Assembly: GCF_945906775.1 (NCBI RefSeq)
Contig: NZ_CAMDRE010000001.1
Span: 2,914,001 to 2,978,000 of the forward strand
Reading direction: 5' to 3'
Length of the DNA: 64,000 bases
Origin: Citrobacter sp. Marseille-Q6884
Lineage (GTDB): Bacteria; Pseudomonadota; Gammaproteobacteria; Enterobacterales; Enterobacteriaceae
Position numbers and translations under genes: made by a program. This document shows positions 62,348-64,000 of the stretch, in pieces. The stretch's first letter is position 1; each line of letters starts with the position of its first letter. The notes beneath the pieces are model-generated. The model saw nothing but the letters and a program-made list of their open reading frames with translations, had not been told where the DNA came from and did not search any database.

Positions 62348-63043
62348 TTAATCGCGCTTTTCCAACAGGGTGCGATAAATAAGGCCACCGAGGACCCCGC
62401 CGATGATCGGCATTACCCAGAACAGCCACAATTGTTCTAATGCCCAGCCGCCCTGGAAGATAGCAACGGCGGTACTACGTGCCGGGTTTACGGACGTGTT
62501 GGTCACCGGAATGCTGATCAGGTGAATCAACGTCAAGGCAAGACCAATGGCAATCGGTGCGAAACCGGCTGGTGCGTGTTTATCGGTCGCGCCGTGGATG
62601 ACTAATAAGAAACCTGCGGTCAGAACAATTTCAATCACGATGGCAGAAAGCATGGAATAACCGCCAGGAGAATGTTCACCGTAGCCGTTCGAGGCAAATC
62701 CACTGGCAGTAGCATCAAAGCCTGCTTTACCGCTGGCAATAAGATACAGAACCGCTGCAGCCACAATACCGCCCACAACCTGAGCAATAACATAACCAAT
62801 AACGTCTTTTGCCGGGAAACGACCGCCCGCCCATAAACCGAATGTCACTGCCGGGTTAAAATGGCCACCTGAAATATGACCAACGGCAAATGCCATGGTT
62901 AAAACGGTGAGACCAAAAGCCAGCGCAACGCCGGCAAAGCCAATCCCTAACTCCGGGAATGCTGCGGCCAGCACGGCGCTCCCGCAGCCACCAAAGACAA
63001 GCCAGAATGTACCGAAGAATTCGGCTGCTAATTTCCTGAACAT
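62348..63043 (-). CDS. aqpZ: aquaporin Z
   Basis: Water-selective channel of the MIP family in the inner membrane. The 231-residue protein has six transmembrane helices and the two pore-forming NPA motifs, GGHFNPAVTFG near residue 63 and TSVNPARST near 186, with the selectivity-filter arginine after the second. ATG 63043 gives the K-12 length. It is divergent from ybjD. Confidence 0.97.
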   Translation of the reverse strand: MFRKLAAEFFGTFWLVFGGCGSAVLAAAFPELGIGFAGVALAFGLTVLTMAFAVGHISGGHFNPAVTFGLWAGGRFPAKDVIGYVIAQVVGGIVAAAVLYLIASGKAGFDATASGFASNGYGEHSPGGYSMLSAIVIEIVLTAGFLLVIHGATDKHAPAGFAPIAIGLALTLIHLISIPVTNTSVNPARSTAVAIFQGGWALEQLWLFWVMPIIGGVLGGLIYRTLLEKRD

Positions 63044-63414
63044 AACCACCTCAATTAAAAGTTCCGGGATTGTTGTTATACCCGGTTATTCATCGCTAAA
63101 AGGGACGACGATTAAAGAACGCTTATTTTAGATAAAAACATCATCCCTTTTCCACTTAAATTAATAATAAAAATTTGATTTAAGCCAACATGATGATAAT
63201 CCTTTTTGGGCGTTGAGATGAAACAAGCATAGTGCAATTACAATAAGCTGATGGTTGTATCCTGTAATAATATTCAGAGGAAACTTTAAGAAGAATATTC
63301 TTATATTTTTATTGTTGCGGATATATGTTTGCGTGATAGCGGGTGTTCTGCACGCCTTCTTACCGTTATACTCCTGATAACTTGAAGGAAAAAGTTAGCA
63401 TTCCCGGAGGCTAT
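63044..63414. other. intergenic region aqpZ/ybjD
   Basis: 371 bp of mostly AT-rich DNA with the divergent promoters. A TTATACT -10-like element at about 63366 suits ybjD. No gene or stable RNA structure is recognised. Confidence 0.5.
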
Positions 63415-64000
63415 ATGATTCTCGAACGCGTTGAGATTGTGGGGTTTCGTGGCATTAACCGGCTGTCGTTGATGCTGGAGCAGAACAACGTGCTGATTGG
63501 AGAGAACGCATGGGGTAAGTCCAGCCTGCTGGATGCGTTAACCCTGCTGCTGTCACCGGAATCGGAGTTGTACCATTTTGACCGTGAGGATTTCTGGTTT
63601 CCCCCCGGTGATATTCAGGGCCGGGAACATCATCTGCACATCATCCTGACGTTTCGTGAATCTCAACCCGGTCGCCATCGGGTACGTCGTTATCGTCCGC
63701 TCGAAGCTTGCTGGTCGCCGTGTCATGACAACTATCACCGTATTTTCTATCGCCTGGAAGGTGAATGTGCGGATGACGGTAGCGTCATGACGCTACGCAG
63801 TTTCCTCGATGGCGAGGGGCATCCGTTGTCCCTCGACAACATTAACGAACTGGCCAGTCACCTTGTGCGCCTGATGCCGGTATTACGCCTGCGCGATGCG
63901 CGTTTTATGCGCCGGATCCGCAACGGTACAGTGCCGGATGTGGCTGAAGTGGAAGTGACCGCCCGGCAACTGGATTTCCTGGCGCGTGAGCTGGCGAACC
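63415..64000 (+). CDS. ybjD: OLD-family ATP-dependent nuclease-like protein YbjD (5' part)
   Basis: N-terminal 195 residues of a protein that is 552 residues in K-12; the rest lies past the window end. It begins MILERVEIVGFRGINRLSL and has an SMC/ABC-type Walker A GENAWGKSSLLDALT near residue 30. OLD-family proteins join such an ATPase to a C-terminal TOPRIM nuclease domain, which is not visible here. The start has a GGAGG Shine-Dalgarno. Its role is unknown. Confidence 0.93.
   Translation, partial: MILERVEIVGFRGINRLSLMLEQNNVLIGENAWGKSSLLDALTLLLSPESELYHFDREDFWFPPGDIQGREHHLHIILTFRESQPGRHRVRRYRPLEACWSPCHDNYHRIFYRLEGECADDGSVMTLRSFLDGEGHPLSLDNINELASHLVRLMPVLRLRDARFMRRIRNGTVPDVAEVEVTARQLDFLARELAN

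Noticed and set aside
1..64000. tRNA, rRNA, CRISPR array or complete insertion sequence
   Set aside because: None seen on either strand: no cloverleaf ends, no regularly spaced repeats and no transposase or integrase reading frame.

Overview
The window is chromosomal DNA from an enterobacterium of the Escherichia–Salmonella–Citrobacter group, most likely a Citrobacter. Nearly every gene has a clear E. coli K-12 counterpart of equal or almost equal length, but several accessory blocks differ from K-12: a yeh fimbrial operon with a diverged pilin and adhesin, an AraC/SDR pair where K-12 has rcnR-rcnA, a gtr O-antigen modification remnant between ybjP and ybjQ, and a DoxX plus flavoprotein pair between poxB and hcr. 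The genus is an inference; the family is secure. Gene names and comparisons with K-12 rest on remembered protein sequences and gene order, not on a search.

Layout: (1) 1-5447 holds asnS (cut by the window start), pncB with a NadR box, and pepN. (2) 5454-25542 holds a run known from about 48 min of the K-12 map, in inverted orientation: yohP, mdtQ, yohD, yohC, pbpG, dld, bglX, the osmF-yehYXW ABC importer, yohO, mlrA, the btsSR pyruvate-sensing two-component system, yehS, metG and apbC. (3) 25804-31117 is yehE followed by a chaperone-usher fimbrial operon (yehDCBA) with AT-rich ends. (4) 31169-41956 holds rcnB, an AraC regulator divergent from an NAD-dependent reductase, a TPP riboswitch with thiMD, the yegW regulator, the yegTUV transporter/ADP-ribosylglycohydrolase/kinase operon, fbaB and yegS. 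(5) 42084-64000 is a block known from about 19-20 min of K-12: artJ, artPIQM, ybjP, [gtr island], ybjQ, amiD, ybjS, ybjT, ltaE, poxB, [DoxX and flavoprotein], hcr, hcp, lysO, aqpZ and the start of ybjD.

Relative to K-12, blocks 1, 2-4 and 5 are brought together by two breakpoints, one at about 5448-5508 and one at about 41957-42083.

The most notable structure is the gtr island at about 46667-49523. It is flanked by a perfect 15-bp direct repeat lying just upstream of ybjP and just upstream of ybjQ. It carries an intact gtrA and an intact gtrC-like glycosyltransferase gene, but gtrB between them has lost its centre: only the first codons and the C-terminal tail, in different frames, remain in 140 bp. 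This looks like the decayed end of a serotype-converting prophage. The yegTUV-yegW cluster is a coherent but uncharacterised nucleoside or ADP-ribosyl salvage candidate. No tRNA, rRNA, CRISPR array or intact insertion sequence was found.
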